This document shows, piece by piece, positions 8,572 through 18,225 of a stretch of DNA of 64,000 nucleotides (the first letter of the stretch is position 1; each line of letters opens with the position of its first letter). The notes under the pieces were generated by a model. That model was not told the DNA's origin. It made no database searches and worked only from the letters and a program-made list of their open reading frames with translations. The DNA lies in assembly GCA_963753685.1 (NCBI GenBank), contig CAVWDE010000004.1:62001-126000 (forward strand), given 5' to 3'. The DNA comes from DATAOG01 sp963753685. GTDB taxonomy: Bacteria; Pseudomonadota; Alphaproteobacteria; Geminicoccales; Geminicoccaceae. The translations under genes were made by a program, and so were the position numbers.

Positions 8572-9851
8572 GGCAGCGCGGCCCGGCCCTTGCGGCAGTG
8601 GAGCACCGGGCGGCCGCGCTCGCTGCTGTGGATCAGCTCGATCGCCGTGAAGCCGGCCGCGGCGAGCCGGCGGCGCTCGGTCCGGGCGCTCTCGTGGCCC
8701 TCGTAGATCAGCTCCTCGACGCCGCCGAGAAAGGCGAAGAAGCGGGCCTGGTCGCGGACCCAGTGGGCGACGCTGAGCGCGAACACGACCTCCGGCCGGA
8801 AGGCGGCAAGCTCGGCCTCCCAGTTCCGATCGGCGTCGAAATCGATCCGCCGGAGTTCGGGTCGCACCTGGAAGGCACGCGCGGTCGCGGCGGCCGCCTC
8901 GAGGATCAAAGGATCGCGGTCGACCGCGAGCGCGGCGCCGGCACCGGCTTCCTTGAGCAGGAAGATCGAGAGCAGGGCCTGGTTGCAGCCGAGCTCGAGC
9001 ACCCGCTTGCCCCGGTAGTCGGTGATCCGGGCGAGGTGCTGCCAGCGCGCCGCCCAAGGCCGCTCGCCGGGCAAGGTCAGGCCCGCGAACGCGAGCTCGT
9101 GGTAGGCGACCCCTGCGCCCGGCGAGCTGGCGTTCGAGAGGGCGGCGAGCCCCCAGGCCGCGTGCAGCGCCCGCTGCTGCGCGCTGGCCGCGGCCGGCAG
9201 CGGCAGCCATGCCGGCGGGCGCGGCCGAAGCCGACGGTCGCCCTTGAGACGCCGGACCAGCGCGGGCGGCAGGCTCGCCTGCAGACGCTCGCGCAAGGGC
9301 GCCAGCACGCTGTTGCTGACCGCGGGACCGCCCAGCCGGAACCCGAGCAGGCTCCGCCCGAGGCAGACGGCGAAGCCGCCGGTGCTCGCCTGATCGAAGT
9401 CGATCAGCTGCGGCCGCCCGGCCGGGTCGACCAGGACGTTCTCGGGCCGGAGATCGTCATGGCTGATCCCGCGCCGCGCCAGGCGGACGACCAGGAGCGC
9501 GAGCCCGAGCGTCAGCCGGAGCAGCCGGCCCCAGCCGAGGTCGAGCTGGCTGAGCGGCCGGCCGGACAGCCGGCTCGTGACCAGGACCACCTGGGTCGGG
9601 GTCGCCTGCCACGCGACCAGCTCGGGAATCCCAGGGATGCCCTGCGCCCGCTGAAGGAGGCGGGCCTCGCCGGCGAGGTCCTGCCGGCGCTGCGGGCCCG
9701 CGGCGCCGGGATCGCGGCGCGCGATCTTGTAGAACCGGTCGCCCCGCACGCCGTAGCAGCGCCCCGGGTCGAGCGGGCTCTGCCAGGTGCGCTCGAGGGA
9801 CGGCCAGGGCTCGTCGGAGGCTTCGATCAGCAGCGCGCGGTTGCCGGCCAT
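8568..9851 (-). CDS. Kinase-like domain fused to SAM-dependent methyltransferase
   Basis: A 427-residue two-domain protein. The N-terminal half resembles a lipopolysaccharide/protein kinase fold: candidate ATP-binding Lys in FYKIARR (about 42), catalytic loop HDDLRPEN (131-138, Asp133) and metal-binding DFD (151-153) in place of DFG. The C-terminal half is a Rossmann methyltransferase with VLELGCN (SAM loop, about 284-290), an acidic AVDRD about 309-313, and FALSVAHWV. Glycosyltransferase genes follow on the opposite strand. WbdD, which caps O-antigen chains by phosphorylation and methylation, combines the same activities but with the methyltransferase first. A role in polysaccharide chain capping is an inference from this parallel and the locus. 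Confidence 0.75.
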   Translation of the reverse strand: MAGNRALLIEASDEPWPSLERTWQSPLDPGRCYGVRGDRFYKIARRDPGAAGPQRRQDLAGEARLLQRAQGIPGIPELVAWQATPTQVVLVTSRLSGRPLSQLDLGWGRLLRLTLGLALLVVRLARRGISHDDLRPENVLVDPAGRPQLIDFDQASTGGFAVCLGRSLLGFRLGGPAVSNSVLAPLRERLQASLPPALVRRLKGDRRLRPRPPAWLPLPAAASAQQRALHAAWGLAALSNASSPGAGVAYHELAFAGLTLPGERPWAARWQHLARITDYRGKRVLELGCNQALLSIFLLKEAGAGAALAVDRDPLILEAAAATARAFQVRPELRRIDFDADRNWEAELAAFRPEVVFALSVAHWVRDQARFFAFLGGVEELIYEGHESARTERRRLAAAGFTAIELIHSSERGRPVLHCRKGRAALP

Positions 9852-9994
9852 GCGGCGATGCTATAGGAGAGGATGGCGTCGAATTAATCATAGAGCGATC
9901 CTGGTCCATCGCAATTCAACCTTTCTCGGCCGCGGCCAGCGCCCGCGGGTCGGGGGTCGCGGCAGGCGAGAAGGTGATGGACATATTTGACGCT

Positions 9995-10031
9995 ATAGGT
10001 TAATATCTCTTTCCTTAATAAACCATAGGTT
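9995..10031 (+). promoter_or_regulatory. AT-rich leader with ATAGGTT direct repeat before the GT2-PhyH gene
   Basis: The 186-bp gap between the divergent kinase-methyltransferase and GT2-PhyH genes is much more AT-rich than its flanks near 9980-10030. ATAGGTT occurs at 9995-10001 and again at 10025-10031, exactly 30 bp apart, about three helical turns on one DNA face. This could be a regulator-binding pair. I cannot assign convincing -35 and -10 elements. Confidence 0.35.
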
Positions 10032-10037
10032 GTCTGC

Positions 10038-11807
10038 ATGGCGCCCCGGGTCAGCGTGATCACCGTCGTTCTCAACGATCGCCCCGGGTTCGCGGCGACC
10101 GCCGGCAGCATCCTAGAGCAAACCTACCCGAACTTCGAATGGATCGTGGTCGACGGCGGCTCGACCAACGGCACGCTGGATGCGATCCGCGCGCACGCGG
10201 CCCGGATCGCGACGCTGCACAGCGGTCCCGACCGCGGCGTGTACGATGCGATGAACCATGGCCTCGGGCGCGCGCGGGGCGAGTTCGTGGTGTTCATGAA
10301 CGCCGGCGACCGGTTCGCGGAGCCTGCAACGCTGGCCCGCGTGGCGGCCGCGATCGACCAGGCGGCGCGGCCGATCGACATCCTGTTCGGCGGCACGATC
10401 CTCGAGTTGCCCACCGGCGCGCGGGTCTACCGGCCGCCGCACCCGGCCGCGGCCCGCCTGCGCTACGGCCTGCCCGCTTACCACCAGGCGACCTTCATCC
10501 GCCGCGAGCTGCACCAGGCCGTACCCCACGACCTCGCCTATCAGATCTCCTCGGACTACTACACGATCGCCCGAATGTGCCGCGATGGCGCGCGCACGGT
10601 CGCGCTCAGCGCCCCGATCGCGCGCCACGACTTCGGCCGCCAGAACCTCTCCAAGCGCGCGACGTTCCGGCGCTTCCAGGACTTCGTCGCCATCCAGCGC
10701 CGGGTGCTGGACAAGGGCTGGCCGGAGATCGCCGTCAACACCGGCCGGCTGGCCTGCGTGCACGCGGCCTATCTGGTGGTCACCAGCACCGCCCTCGGAC
10801 CGCTCGCCTCGCCGCTGCTCGCGCCATGGCGCGTCCAGGCGGGACCAGAGCGCGTGAGCGCGCCGGCCGCGGCCGGGCGGCGCGCCGGGCCCGATCCGGG
10901 CCTGATCGACGGCGCGGCGCTCCGGCGCGACTACGATGCCCTGGGCTACGTGGTCGTGCCGGGCCTCATCCCGGGCGCGCTGTGCGACCGGGCGCGGGCC
11001 GCGTTCGCCGCCGAGGTCAAGCCCTACACCGGCCACCTCTACCGGCAGACCACCAGCCATGCGGAGCGCCACGTCTTCACCGACCATGGCTATCTGCTCA
11101 ATCCGATCCTCAACATCCAGAGCCTGCGCCAGAGCCGCTTTCCGAACTTTCGCGCGGCCGGCCTCGAGATCCTGACCGAACCCGGACTGCAGCGGGCGGT
11201 CGGGGCGATCCTGGGCGAGCCGGGCAAGATCGTGCAGTCGATGTACTTCGAGGGCAACTCCGCCACCTGGGCGCATCGGGACGCCTACTATCTGGACTCG
11301 GCCGGGCCCGGCGGCATGCTCGGCGCCTGGATCGCGCTCGAGGACATCGCCGCCGGCGCCGGCCGCTTTTACGTCTGTCCGAAGAGCCACCTGGTCGACA
11401 TGGCCGCCAACCGCGGCGACCTGGACATCGCCTTCCACCATGACCGCTACAAGCAGCACGTCCGCGACGTGATCGCCGCCCAGGGCCTGGTCCGTCGCGC
11501 GCCGGCGCTGCGTCGGGGCGATGTCCTGCTCTGGTCGACCAGGACCATCCACGGCAGCCTGGAGACCACCGAGCCCGAGCATTCGCGCAGCTCGATCACC
11601 GCGCACCTGCTCGCGGCGAGCTCCGATCTCCTGCAGTTCCAACGACGGCGGCGACGGCTGGCGGTGGTCGAGATCAACGGCGTGCAGATGCACCTGCCCA
11701 AGAACCAGAACGCCTGGGGCCCGCGCGCCGTGCTGTGGGCCGAAGCGACCTTCCCGCGGGCGTTCCAGCTGGCCAAGAAGGCCGCCATCAAGTCCATCCT
11801 GCGCTGA
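10038..11807 (+). CDS. Fusion of family 2 glycosyltransferase and phytanoyl-CoA dioxygenase (PhyH) domain
   Basis: A 589-residue fusion protein. Residues 1 to about 250 are a GT2 sugar transferase: VSVITVVLNDRPGF, EWIVVDGGSTNGT and SGPDRGVYDAMNHGLGRARGEF (its core GVYDAMNHGL is typical), then MNAGDRF as the acidic nucleotide-sugar motif. After a linker of about 40 alanine/proline-rich residues, residues 300-540 form a PhyH-type Fe(II)/2-oxoglutarate oxygenase with WAHRDAYY (H413, D415), TIHGS (H505) and HSRSS (R517), a complete facial triad plus 2-oxoglutarate Arg. The frame is open throughout with no break at the junction. It begins a plus-strand polysaccharide locus. Hydroxylation of the sugar chain or its lipid carrier by the second half is a hypothesis. 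Confidence 0.88.
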   Translation: MAPRVSVITVVLNDRPGFAATAGSILEQTYPNFEWIVVDGGSTNGTLDAIRAHAARIATLHSGPDRGVYDAMNHGLGRARGEFVVFMNAGDRFAEPATLARVAAAIDQAARPIDILFGGTILELPTGARVYRPPHPAAARLRYGLPAYHQATFIRRELHQAVPHDLAYQISSDYYTIARMCRDGARTVALSAPIARHDFGRQNLSKRATFRRFQDFVAIQRRVLDKGWPEIAVNTGRLACVHAAYLVVTSTALGPLASPLLAPWRVQAGPERVSAPAAAGRRAGPDPGLIDGAALRRDYDALGYVVVPGLIPGALCDRARAAFAAEVKPYTGHLYRQTTSHAERHVFTDHGYLLNPILNIQSLRQSRFPNFRAAGLEILTEPGLQRAVGAILGEPGKIVQSMYFEGNSATWAHRDAYYLDSAGPGGMLGAWIALEDIAAGAGRFYVCPKSHLVDMAANRGDLDIAFHHDRYKQHVRDVIAAQGLVRRAPALRRGDVLLWSTRTIHGSLETTEPEHSRSSITAHLLAASSDLLQFQRRRRRLAVVEINGVQMHLPKNQNAWGPRAVLWAEATFPRAFQLAKKAAIKSILR

Positions 11808-11951
11808 GCCGGGCGCCGGCCACAGCGCGAGGCGAGCTAGCGCTGGACCATAATATCAATGTGATAAGCGTTGACGTTCAAGTCTCAGTTAAGATCAAAA
11901 GCAATCTATCTTTGGTTGATCAAAAAACTTGTGGATCTACTTTAAGTTATG

Positions 11952-11987
11952 TTCTACCGTAGGCTGAAGATCGCCTGATCGGTAGAA
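11952..11987 (+). promoter_or_regulatory. Stem-loop in leader of the WcaI-like gene
   Basis: TTCTACCG (11952-11959) and CGGTAGAA (11980-11987) are perfect inverted repeats. Inside them AGGC (11961-11964) pairs with GCCT (11973-11976), making a two-tier hairpin. It ends 4 bp before the GTG start and lies in an AT-rich gap (11840-11950), a likely promoter zone. It may control ribosome access to the start or be a dyad operator. It is not followed by a T-run, so it is a poor candidate terminator for the upstream gene. Confidence 0.5.
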
Positions 11988-11991
11988 TGTC

Positions 11992-13326
11992 GTGAGAGTC
12001 CTCGTCCTCGGCCTCAACTTTGCGCCGGAGTTGATCGGCGTCGGCAAGTACACCGCCGAGTTCGCCGCCTGGATGACCGGGCGCGGTCACCAGGTGCGCG
12101 TGATCACCGCCCCTCCCTACTATCCGGAGTGGCGCATCGCGCGTGGCTACGCCGCCTGGCGCTATCGCCGGGAGACGGTCGAGGGCGCCCTCGTCGTGCG
12201 CTGCCCTCTGTGGGTGCCGGCCGAGCCGTCGCCGGTGAAGCGCATCCTGCACCTGCTCTCGTTCGCCATCAGCAGCTGCCTGCCGACTTTGTGGCACGCC
12301 ATGACCTGGCGCCCGGACCTGATCTGGACGGTGGAGCCGACCACCCTCACCGCCCCGACCACGCTGCTCGCCGCCCGCCTCGCGGGGGCCCGGGCCTGCC
12401 TGCACGTTCAGGACCTGGAGCTCGAGGCGGCCTGCGCGCTGCAAATGCTGCCCGGGGGCCGGGTGTACCGCGCGGTCCGGGCCGCCTATGGCTGGCTGCT
12501 GCGGCGCTTCGACCTGGTGTCGACCATCTCGGCGCGGATGGGCCGTCAACTCGCCGCCTATGGCGTCGCGCCCGAGCGGCTCTGCCGCTGTCCGAACTGG
12601 GTCGACACCGACACGATCCAGCCGCTGGCGGGTTCCGGCCGACTGCGCCGGGCGCTTGGCCTGGGCGCCGATCAGCTGGTCGTGCTGTACGCCGGCAATA
12701 TGGGCGAGAAGCAGGGCCTGGACGGGCTCGCGACGGTCGCCGACCGGCTTGCCGACCGGCCGGAGATCCAGTTCGTCCTGTGCGGCGCCGGCGCCGTCCG
12801 AGAACGGCTCGAGCGACTGATGGCCGCTCGCCCGAACGTGCGCTTCCTGCCGCTGCAGCCGCGCGAGCGCTTGAACGAGCTGCTCAATCTTGCCGACATC
12901 CACATTCTGCCCCAACGGGCCGAGGCGGCGAGCTTCGCTCTACCATCCAAGCTCGGCGGCATGCTCGCGAGCGGCCGGCCGGTGGTCGCTCAGGGCGACG
13001 GCGAGTTCGCCCAGCTCGCCGGTACCGGCGGCGTGACGGTCGCGCCCGCCGAGCCCGCCGCCGTGGTCGACGCGATCCGCGCGCTCGCGGCCGACGCCGA
13101 GCGACGCCAGCGCCTCGGCCAGGCCGGCCGGCGGTTCGCCGAGACCCACCTCGATCGCGAACTGATCATCGCGCGCTATGCGGACCGGCTGGCCGCGGCG
13201 GTTCGCCCCCGGGCTTTGCCGGCCGAACCGCGCCAGCGCCTCGGCGAGCGCCTCGCCGCGCGCCTGCTCCGCCCCTCGGCGACGCCGCTCGGTGCCCGAC
13301 CGCCGGTGTCCAGCCGCCGGCAATGA
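11992..13326 (+). CDS. WcaI-like GT4 glycosyltransferase
   Basis: A 444-residue GT-B fold glycosyltransferase. The N-terminus RVLVLGLNFAPELIGVGKYT, then WMTGRGHQVRVITAPPYYPEWR, is characteristic of the WcaI group from colanic-acid-type exopolysaccharide loci. The C-terminal donor-binding half has VLYAGNMGEKQGLD and the acidic LADIHILPQRAEAASFALPSKLGGML segment (core EAASFALPSKL). It is predicted to act at the inner membrane, adding sugars to a lipid-linked repeat. GTG start; an ATG just upstream meets a stop at once. It overlaps the next gene by ATGA. A hairpin precedes it. Confidence 0.88.
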   Translation: MRVLVLGLNFAPELIGVGKYTAEFAAWMTGRGHQVRVITAPPYYPEWRIARGYAAWRYRRETVEGALVVRCPLWVPAEPSPVKRILHLLSFAISSCLPTLWHAMTWRPDLIWTVEPTTLTAPTTLLAARLAGARACLHVQDLELEAACALQMLPGGRVYRAVRAAYGWLLRRFDLVSTISARMGRQLAAYGVAPERLCRCPNWVDTDTIQPLAGSGRLRRALGLGADQLVVLYAGNMGEKQGLDGLATVADRLADRPEIQFVLCGAGAVRERLERLMAARPNVRFLPLQPRERLNELLNLADIHILPQRAEAASFALPSKLGGMLASGRPVVAQGDGEFAQLAGTGGVTVAPAEPAAVVDAIRALAADAERRQRLGQAGRRFAETHLDRELIIARYADRLAAAVRPRALPAEPRQRLGERLAARLLRPSATPLGARPPVSSRRQ

Positions 13327-14717
13327 TCATCGCCGCGCGCAGCCCGACCGTCAAAATCCGCTTCGAATACTGGCCGCTCATCTGGCTGTGGCCGATCAGC
13401 CTGGTGCTGATGCAGCTGACCCTGGTTCACCTGGACGATTTCCAGGTCACCTTGAGCGTCGTGATCTGCCATCTGATGGAGTTGTACCTCGTCACGCTCT
13501 ACTGGCTGCGGCGGCCGCCGGACGAGCAGATCGTGATGGCGCTCGGCATCGTCGTGTACACGCTCGGGCTCGGGTTGTTCGCCCGGGACGGCGCCGAGTT
13601 CGGGCGCAGCCTGGCGCATGTCCTCAACCTCGTCCTGATGGTCATGATCTGCCTGAACGCGCCGCTCGCCCGACGGCCCGAGGTCCGCCGCTCGGTGGCT
13701 GTGTTCTGCGTCGCCGCCGCCGGCGCCGGCCTGTTCATCATCGCGCAGGCGCTGAGCTTCAATCTGGGCGACTACCGGCTGCTCAACGTGCTCGGGCCGC
13801 TGGCCCCGCTCGGGCCCGGCAACCTGGTCTACGACGTCACCGCCTACGCGCCACCGCCGCGCGCCAACGGCTTCTACTCCGAGCCCTCGGTCGCCGGCTG
13901 GTTCATGACCTTCGCCGCCGCGCTGACGCTCGCCGCCCGCCGCCTCTACCCGCGGCTAACGACGCTCGCCACCGCCATCTGCGCGCTCGCGGCGATGGCC
14001 ACGCTCAGCCTGACCGGCGTGCTCGGCTCGGCGATCGTGCTCGCGGGCTACGTGCTGTTCGTGCGCGACCGGCCGGCCTGCAAGCTGCTCTGGCTGGCGC
14101 TCGCCGGCACCGGCGTCACGACCGCCCTCTACCACGCCTATCAGCTCGGCATCTTCACCCGCTTCCAGCACATGTACCTGCCCGGGACCTCGATCTACTT
14201 CCGCCTGACCGCGCCCTACCACCTGATCAGCGACTCCCTCGACCAGTTCCCCTTCGGCTACCCGCTCGGTCAGACCGACTTCATCGCCAGCCGCCATTAC
14301 TACTACATCAATTGGCCGGAGGGCTCGCAGACCAACATCGACAACACGGTGTTCAAGATCGTGTTCTATTTCGGCGTTCTCGGTCTGGCCCTGAACGCCA
14401 GCTACCTGGTCCAGCTCGCGAGATATCTGCTACTCAAGCGCCACGCGGTCGGCCTGATCCTGTTGAGCCTGTTGATCGGGCTCGCGACCACGGGCGCCGG
14501 CTGGGCCCACCACTTCGTCCTGATGATCGGCTATGCGATCATCGTCGGGCGCTACCTGCGCGCCCAGCGGCTGATCGCGCCGAGCGTGACCCGGGCGCAG
14601 CTGGCCGCGGTTCACTCGGCCGCGGTGAGCCGCCTGGCCGGGGCCCGGAACGCCGCCAGGAGCTCGGCCTCGCGCGCCTTGGCGGCGCGCAGATGCCGCG
14701 CCTTGATGTGGCCGTAG
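13323..14717 (+). CDS. Wzy/O-antigen-ligase-like polysaccharide polymerase
   Basis: A 464-residue integral membrane protein with about 10-12 hydrophobic helices, beginning with WPLIWLWPISLVLMQLTLV. A long extracytoplasmic stretch in the middle (NGFYSEPSVAGW and later GYPLGQTDFIASRHYYYINWPEGSQTNIDNTVFK, core YYYINWPEG) resembles the periplasmic loop of Wzy or WaaL proteins. It probably polymerises or ligates the repeat built by the neighbouring transferases. ATG overlaps the upstream stop by 4 bp. The last 35 or so residues are Ala/Arg-rich and antisense to the 3' end of the convergent oxidoreductase gene (106-bp overlap), so the true C-terminus may be shorter. Confidence 0.8.
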   Translation: MIIAARSPTVKIRFEYWPLIWLWPISLVLMQLTLVHLDDFQVTLSVVICHLMELYLVTLYWLRRPPDEQIVMALGIVVYTLGLGLFARDGAEFGRSLAHVLNLVLMVMICLNAPLARRPEVRRSVAVFCVAAAGAGLFIIAQALSFNLGDYRLLNVLGPLAPLGPGNLVYDVTAYAPPPRANGFYSEPSVAGWFMTFAAALTLAARRLYPRLTTLATAICALAAMATLSLTGVLGSAIVLAGYVLFVRDRPACKLLWLALAGTGVTTALYHAYQLGIFTRFQHMYLPGTSIYFRLTAPYHLISDSLDQFPFGYPLGQTDFIASRHYYYINWPEGSQTNIDNTVFKIVFYFGVLGLALNASYLVQLARYLLLKRHAVGLILLSLLIGLATTGAGWAHHFVLMIGYAIIVGRYLRAQRLIAPSVTRAQLAAVHSAAVSRLAGARNAARSSASRALAARRCRALMWP

Positions 14718-17700
14718 CCGCGGATCTGCTCGGGGATGGCGGCGATCTCGACCGCGAGCTGGTGATTGTCGAGGGTGAGGCTCGCCAGCAGCTCCTCGAC
14801 CACCTGCTCGTAGGCGCCGATCAGCGCGCGCTCGGTCCGGCGCTCGGCTGAGTAGCCGAACGGGTCGAAGGCGGTGCCGCGCAGCCGTTTGAGCCTGGCG
14901 AGCCAGCCCATGGCGGTCAGCACCCAGGGGCCGTAGGCGCGCTTTTGGAGCTCGCCGGTCGCCGGATCGCGCGGCGCGAGCAGCGGCGGCGCCAGGTGGA
15001 CCTTGAGCTTCGGCCGGCCCTCGAACTGGCGGTTGAGCTGGGCCTGGAAGTCGCCATTCGCATAGAGGCGCGCGACCTCGTACTCGTCCTTGTAGGCGAG
15101 CAGCTTGAAATGGTAGCGGGCGACCGCCTGGGCGAGCTCGCTGCGGCCCGGCGCGCGCGCCGCCTCAACCCGCCGCACCCGCTCGACCAGAGCGCGGTAG
15201 CGCTCCGCGTACGCTTGGTCCTGGTAGTCGGCAAGGAACGCGACCCGGCGGGCCGATCGCCTCCTCCAGGCTCGCGGCCGGGCGCGCGCGATCGGATGCC
15301 GGGGTGACCGACCCTGCGGCGGCTTCGACCGCGGCCGGCTCGAGCGCCGCCCGGCGGCCCCAGCGGAAGGCCGCGCGGTTCATCGCGGCCGCCACACGGT
15401 TGAGCTCGATCGCGCCCTCGATCGCGGCCGCCGACAACGGCACCAGGCCCTTCTGATACGCGAACCCGACCATGAACAGGTTGGCCGCGATCGCATCGCC
15501 CAGGAGCGCGGTCGCAAGGCGCGAGGCGTCCACGAACGAAGCTCTCGAGCCCGCCGCCTCGACCACCCGGCGCTCGAGCGCCGCGGCCGGGAAATCGAGA
15601 TCGGCCTGGCGGGTGAAGTCGCCGGTCATCATGCGATGGGTGTTGACCACGGCATGACCCTGGCCCGGCGCCAGCGCCGCCAGCGCCTCGTTGCCGCCGG
15701 CCACGACCAGATCGCAGCCGAGCAGCAGCCGGGCGCCGCCGGGCGCGATGCGCACGGTCTGGATGTCGTCCGGGCGGGCGGCGATCCGCAGGTGGCTCAT
15801 GACCGCACCACCCTTCTGGGCGAGGCCGGTCATATCGAGCACCGCGGCCCCTTTGCCCTCGAGGTGGGCTGCCATGCCGAGCAGCGCGCCGATCGTGACC
15901 ACGCCGGTGCCACCGACCCCGCCGACCACGATGCCATAGCCGCCGGCAAGATCGGGCAGGGCCGGCTCGGGCAGCTCATCCTCACCCTCGCCCGCAGCCG
16001 GCGCCGGCCGCCCCTTGCGCAGGCTCACGCCTTCGACCGTGACGAAGCTCGGGCAGAAGCCCTTGAGGCAGGAGTAGTCCTTGTTGCAGGCCGACTGATC
16101 GATCTGGCGCTTGCGCCCGAACTCGGTCTCGACCGGCACGATCGCGACGCAGTTGGAGGCGAGGCCGCAGTCGCCGCAGCCCTCGCAGACCAATTCGTTG
16201 ATCACCACCCGCGCGGGCGGATCCGCCATCCGGCCGCGCTTGCGCCGGCGCCGCTTCTCCGCGGCGCAGGTCTGGTCGTAGACCAAAACCGTGGTGCCCG
16301 GGATCTCGCGCAGCTCGCGCTGGACCGCATCGAGCTCGTCCCGATGGCGGATCGTGGTGCCCGGGGCAAAGCCCGCATGGAGCGGATATTTGTCCGGCTG
16401 ATCGGTCACCACCACCACCTGGCGGGCGCCTTCGGCCGCCACCTCGCGGGTGATCTGCGGCACGTTCAAAGGGCCGTCGACGCTCTGGCCGCCGGTCATG
16501 GCGACCGCATCGTTGTAGAGGACCTTGAAGGTGATGTTGACCCCGGCCGCGATTGCCGCCCGGATCGCCAGCAGGCCCGAGTGGTAGTAGGTGCCATCGC
16601 CGATGTTCTGGAACACGTGGGCGCGCTTGGAGAACGGCGCCTCGCCGACCCAGTTGGCGCCCTCGCCGCCCATCTGGGTGTAGCCGAGCGTGCTCCGGTC
16701 CATCCACTGGGCCATGTAGTGGCAGCCGATGCCGGCCTTGGCGATGCTGCCCTCGGGCACCCGGGTCGACGTGTTGTGCGGGCAGCCGGCGCAGAAGTAG
16801 GGCGTGCGCAGGAGCGGCGCCGCCGGCCCTTTTTCTCCGCTCTGGCGCTGGCGCAGGCGCTCGAGCTCGGCCGCGACCTGATCGTTCTGGTCGAGCCGGA
16901 GGATGCGCAAGGCCAGCCCTTCGGCGATCTGGTTGCTGGTGAGCGCGCCATGGGCCGGGAACAGGGGTTGTTCCCGCTCGTCGCGCTTGCCGATGATCTG
17001 GGGCGCGTTCGCCCGACCGTAGAGCAGCTCCTTCAGCTGGCTCTCGATCAGCGAGCGCTTCTCCTCGACCACGACGATCTGTTCGAGGCCGTCGGCAAAG
17101 GCGAGGGCCGCCTCGCGCTCGAGCGGCCAGACCAGGCCGAGCTTCAGGACCCGCAGGCCGAGCCGCTCGGCCAGCGCCTGATCGATGCCGAGGTCATCCA
17201 GCGCCTGGCGGAGATCGAGGTACGACTTGCCGGTCGAGACGATCCCGAGCCGCGCGCCCTTGGCCTCGAAGATCAGCCGGTCGAACCGGTTGGTCGCCGC
17301 GAAGGCGCGCACCGCCTCGAGCTTGAAGCGGTGCAGCCGCTCCTCCTGGGCAAGCGGCGGGTCGGGCAAGCGGATGTTGAGGCCACCCGCGGGCAGCACG
17401 AAGTCGGGCGTCGCGATCTGGATGCGGCCCGGATCGAAGTCGATCGAGGCCGCCGTGTTGACCGTGTCGTGGACGCATTTGAGACCGACCCAGCAGCCGC
17501 TGTAGCGGGAAAGGCCGAAACCGAGCAGGCCGAACTCGAGAATCTCGGCGACGCCCGCCGGGTTGAGCACCGGGATCTGGGCGTCGACCAGCGCGAACTC
17601 GCTCTGGTGCGCCGTGGTCGAGCTCTCGCAGGTGTGATCGTCGCCCATCAGCACCAGCACGCCGCCCAGCCGCGACGTGCCGGCGAGGTTGCCGTGCTTG

Positions 17701-18077
17701 AACACATCGCCCGTGCGGTCGACGCCCGGCCCCTTGCCGTACCACATGCCGAACACGCCGTCGTACTTGCCCTCGCCGTGCAGTTCGGCCTGCTGGGTCC
17801 CCCAGAGCGCAGTGGCCGCAAGGTCCTCGTTGACGCCCGGCTGGAAGACGACGTGGTGCTGATCGAGAAAGCGCTTCGCGGCCATCATCTGCTGGTCGAG
17901 CCCACCGAGCGGCGAGCCGCGATAGCCGGTGACGTAGCCCGCGGTGTCGTGGCCGGCCGCGAGGTCGCGCTGGCGCTGGAGCATCGGCAGCCGCACCAGC
18001 GCCTGGATGCCGGTCAAAAAGATCCGACCCCGGTCCTTGACGTACTTGTCGTCGAGGCTGACTTCGGCAAGCGTCAC
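14612..18077 (-). CDS. Indolepyruvate ferredoxin oxidoreductase, fused alpha/beta (frameshifted)
   Basis: A large TPP- and iron-sulfur-dependent 2-oxoacid oxidoreductase, which oxidatively decarboxylates aryl pyruvates to acyl-CoA. Motifs in order: GYRGSPLGGLD near residue 50, a TPP-binding region with GIGCHYMAQWMDRS and GDGTYYHSG, a ferredoxin-type cluster region with CEGCGDCGLASNC and CNKDYSCLKGFCP, then GVGGTGVVTIG of the gamma-like domain. The first frame stops at 15165. ARRVAFLADYQDQAYAERY and the rest continue in the +1 frame to 14612. Removing one base of the GGG at 15250-15252 yields about 1,154 residues, normal for the single-chain aerobic form. GTG start at 18077. Confidence 0.92.
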
Positions 18078-18225
18078 GACGCCGTCTCCTTGCCCTGCGG
18101 CGCGCGGCCCTCTCTTGCGGGCGGCACGCGGGCCGCTAGGCTAGCAAGCCGCGGGCCAGCGAGTTCGAGCGGCGCGGCTCGTCCTGGCCTGCGCCACAGG
18201 CGTTGAACGCGGAACCCGCGCCGTG

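Noticed and set aside
12129..13322. Extension of the Wzy-like frame upstream over the WcaI-like gene
   Set aside because: The upstream part is an Arg/Pro-rich shadow of the WcaI-like gene. The ATG at 13323 overlaps the WcaI stop and begins the real hydrophobic protein.
15636..18206. An 856-codon open frame on the plus strand
   Set aside because: It is antisense to the oxidoreductase gene, whose protein shows all expected motifs. Long shadow frames are normal at this GC content, and this one has no motif.
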